Source: Chloroflexota bacterium
Lineage (GTDB): Bacteria; Chloroflexota; Anaerolineae; Anaerolineales; DRMV01
Direction of reading: 5' to 3'
Length of the DNA: 5,914 bases
NCBI GenBank assembly: GCA_013153375.1
Contig: JAADEN010000161.1
Span: forward strand, 1-5,914
This document shows positions 5,440 to 5,914 of the stretch, piece by piece. Positions within the stretch are counted from its first letter, which is position 1; the number at the start of each line of letters is the position of its first letter. The translations under genes and the position numbers were made by a program. Under the pieces are notes generated by a model that saw nothing but the letters and a program-made list of their open reading frames with translations, made no database searches and was not told the origin of the DNA.

Positions 5440-5914
5440 TCAAATCCGCCGCAGCCAGCGGGGCGCTTTGCTCTTGAGCGTCCCGGCCACCCGCTTGCCC
5501 CAGCCCAGGGGGAAGCCGTCCACCGTGACCAGGGTCCAGCCTTCGGGGCCGGGGCTGGCCAGGGGCTGGCCGTGCAGATAGGCGCGGGTGCGCGGGTCGT
5601 CCGCGGTCAAATCCAACCGCCGCTCAGGGGGCACCTGGTCCGCGGTCAAAGCCAGGGCCAGCGCGTGCGCGGGCTCGAAGCGGCGGGTCTTGAGGGTGCC
5701 CAGCCACCAACCGAAGCGGGAGACCTTGAGCCCGCGCCAGTCGGGCGCGGCCGCGGGCACCGCGTACAGGCGGTTGCCGAATAGGGCCAGCCGCTCCCAG
5801 GGCACGGGGTTGTGCCCGGCCAGCACCTCGTCCACGAACGCGCGCCACAGGCGGCGGGCCTCCGCGGGCAGGCTCAGCCGGGGCGGGGCCGCCACGGGCT
5901 CAGGCGCGGCGTCC
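5440..5914 (-). CDS. C-terminal part of an rRNA cytosine-C5 methyltransferase (NOL1/NOP2/Sun, RsmF-like), cut by the window edge
   Basis: The reading frame is open to the right edge of the window, so only the last 157 residues are visible. They match the PUA-like RNA-binding domain found at the end of RsmF-type methyltransferases: PAHALALAL (about 81-89 of the fragment), AYLHGQPL (about 111-118) and the hallmark VDGFPLGWGK (about 131-140), followed by a basic end, LKSKAPRWLRRI. Such enzymes methylate cytosine in 16S rRNA using S-adenosylmethionine. The methyltransferase core, with its two cysteines and cofactor motifs, would lie beyond base 5914 and cannot be checked. GTG 5895 could be taken as a start for a 151-residue stand-alone protein, but it has no clear ribosome binding site, and the frame continues upstream as DAAPEP, an inter-domain-like stretch. 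Domain assignment is good; the exact subfamily is unsure. Confidence 0.75.
   Translation of the reverse strand, partial: DAAPEPVAAPPRLSLPAEARRLWRAFVDEVLAGHNPVPWERLALFGNRLYAVPAAAPDWRGLKVSRFGWWLGTLKTRRFEPAHALALALTADQVPPERRLDLTADDPRTRAYLHGQPLASPGPEGWTLVTVDGFPLGWGKRVAGTLKSKAPRWLRRI

Noticed and set aside
3902..5581. 559-codon plus-strand open frame opposite the propeller gene
   Set aside because: It is an antisense shadow with Arg/Gly-rich low-complexity sequence. The minus-strand frame has a membrane anchor, propeller blades and a ribosome binding site.

Overview
The window looks like chromosomal DNA from a GC-rich bacterium, most likely a member of the Chloroflexota (Anaerolineae-like). The best lineage clue is the membrane-anchored beta-propeller protein, which carries a long Thr/Pro linker and a second Thr/Pro tail, a style very common in that group. 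This placement is an inference from protein style and base composition, not from a phylogenetic marker. All genes are bacterial, and no tRNA, rRNA, CRISPR array or insertion sequence was seen.

Layout, left to right. (1) 20-1903, minus strand: uvrC, a complete nucleotide-excision-repair nuclease subunit. (2) 1904-2037: a compact divergent control region. A plus-strand promoter and a minus-strand promoter sit back to back and share the same bases for their -35 boxes, inside an imperfect palindrome. The plus-strand leader can fold in two mutually exclusive ways around the ribosome binding site. (3) 2038-2710, plus strand: two overlapping small genes encoding a minimal nucleotidyltransferase (MntA type) and a HEPN-fold RNase (HepT type). 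This is a type VII toxin-antitoxin pair with every diagnostic residue intact. (4) 2750-3523, plus strand: tpiA, triosephosphate isomerase, 39 bases downstream of hepT and probably on the same transcript. (5) 3548-5416, minus strand: a 622-residue membrane-anchored, six-bladed TolB-like propeller protein with an unfamiliar C-terminal domain that resembles a metal-ligand-depleted M15 peptidase. (6) 5440-5914, minus strand: the C-terminal PUA-like end of a NOL1/NOP2/Sun-type rRNA cytosine-C5 methyltransferase, cut by the window edge and 23 bases upstream of the propeller gene.

The most noteworthy part is the toxin-antitoxin pair set between two housekeeping genes. It appears to share a promoter region with a DNA-repair gene on one side and a transcript with a glycolytic gene on the other. 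Its base composition is lower in G+C (about 57% over 2461-2640) than sampled stretches of its neighbours (about 75-78%), which suggests it was acquired. If the promoter reading is right, uvrC is transcribed as a leaderless mRNA, and the two divergent promoters cannot be occupied by polymerase at the same time.
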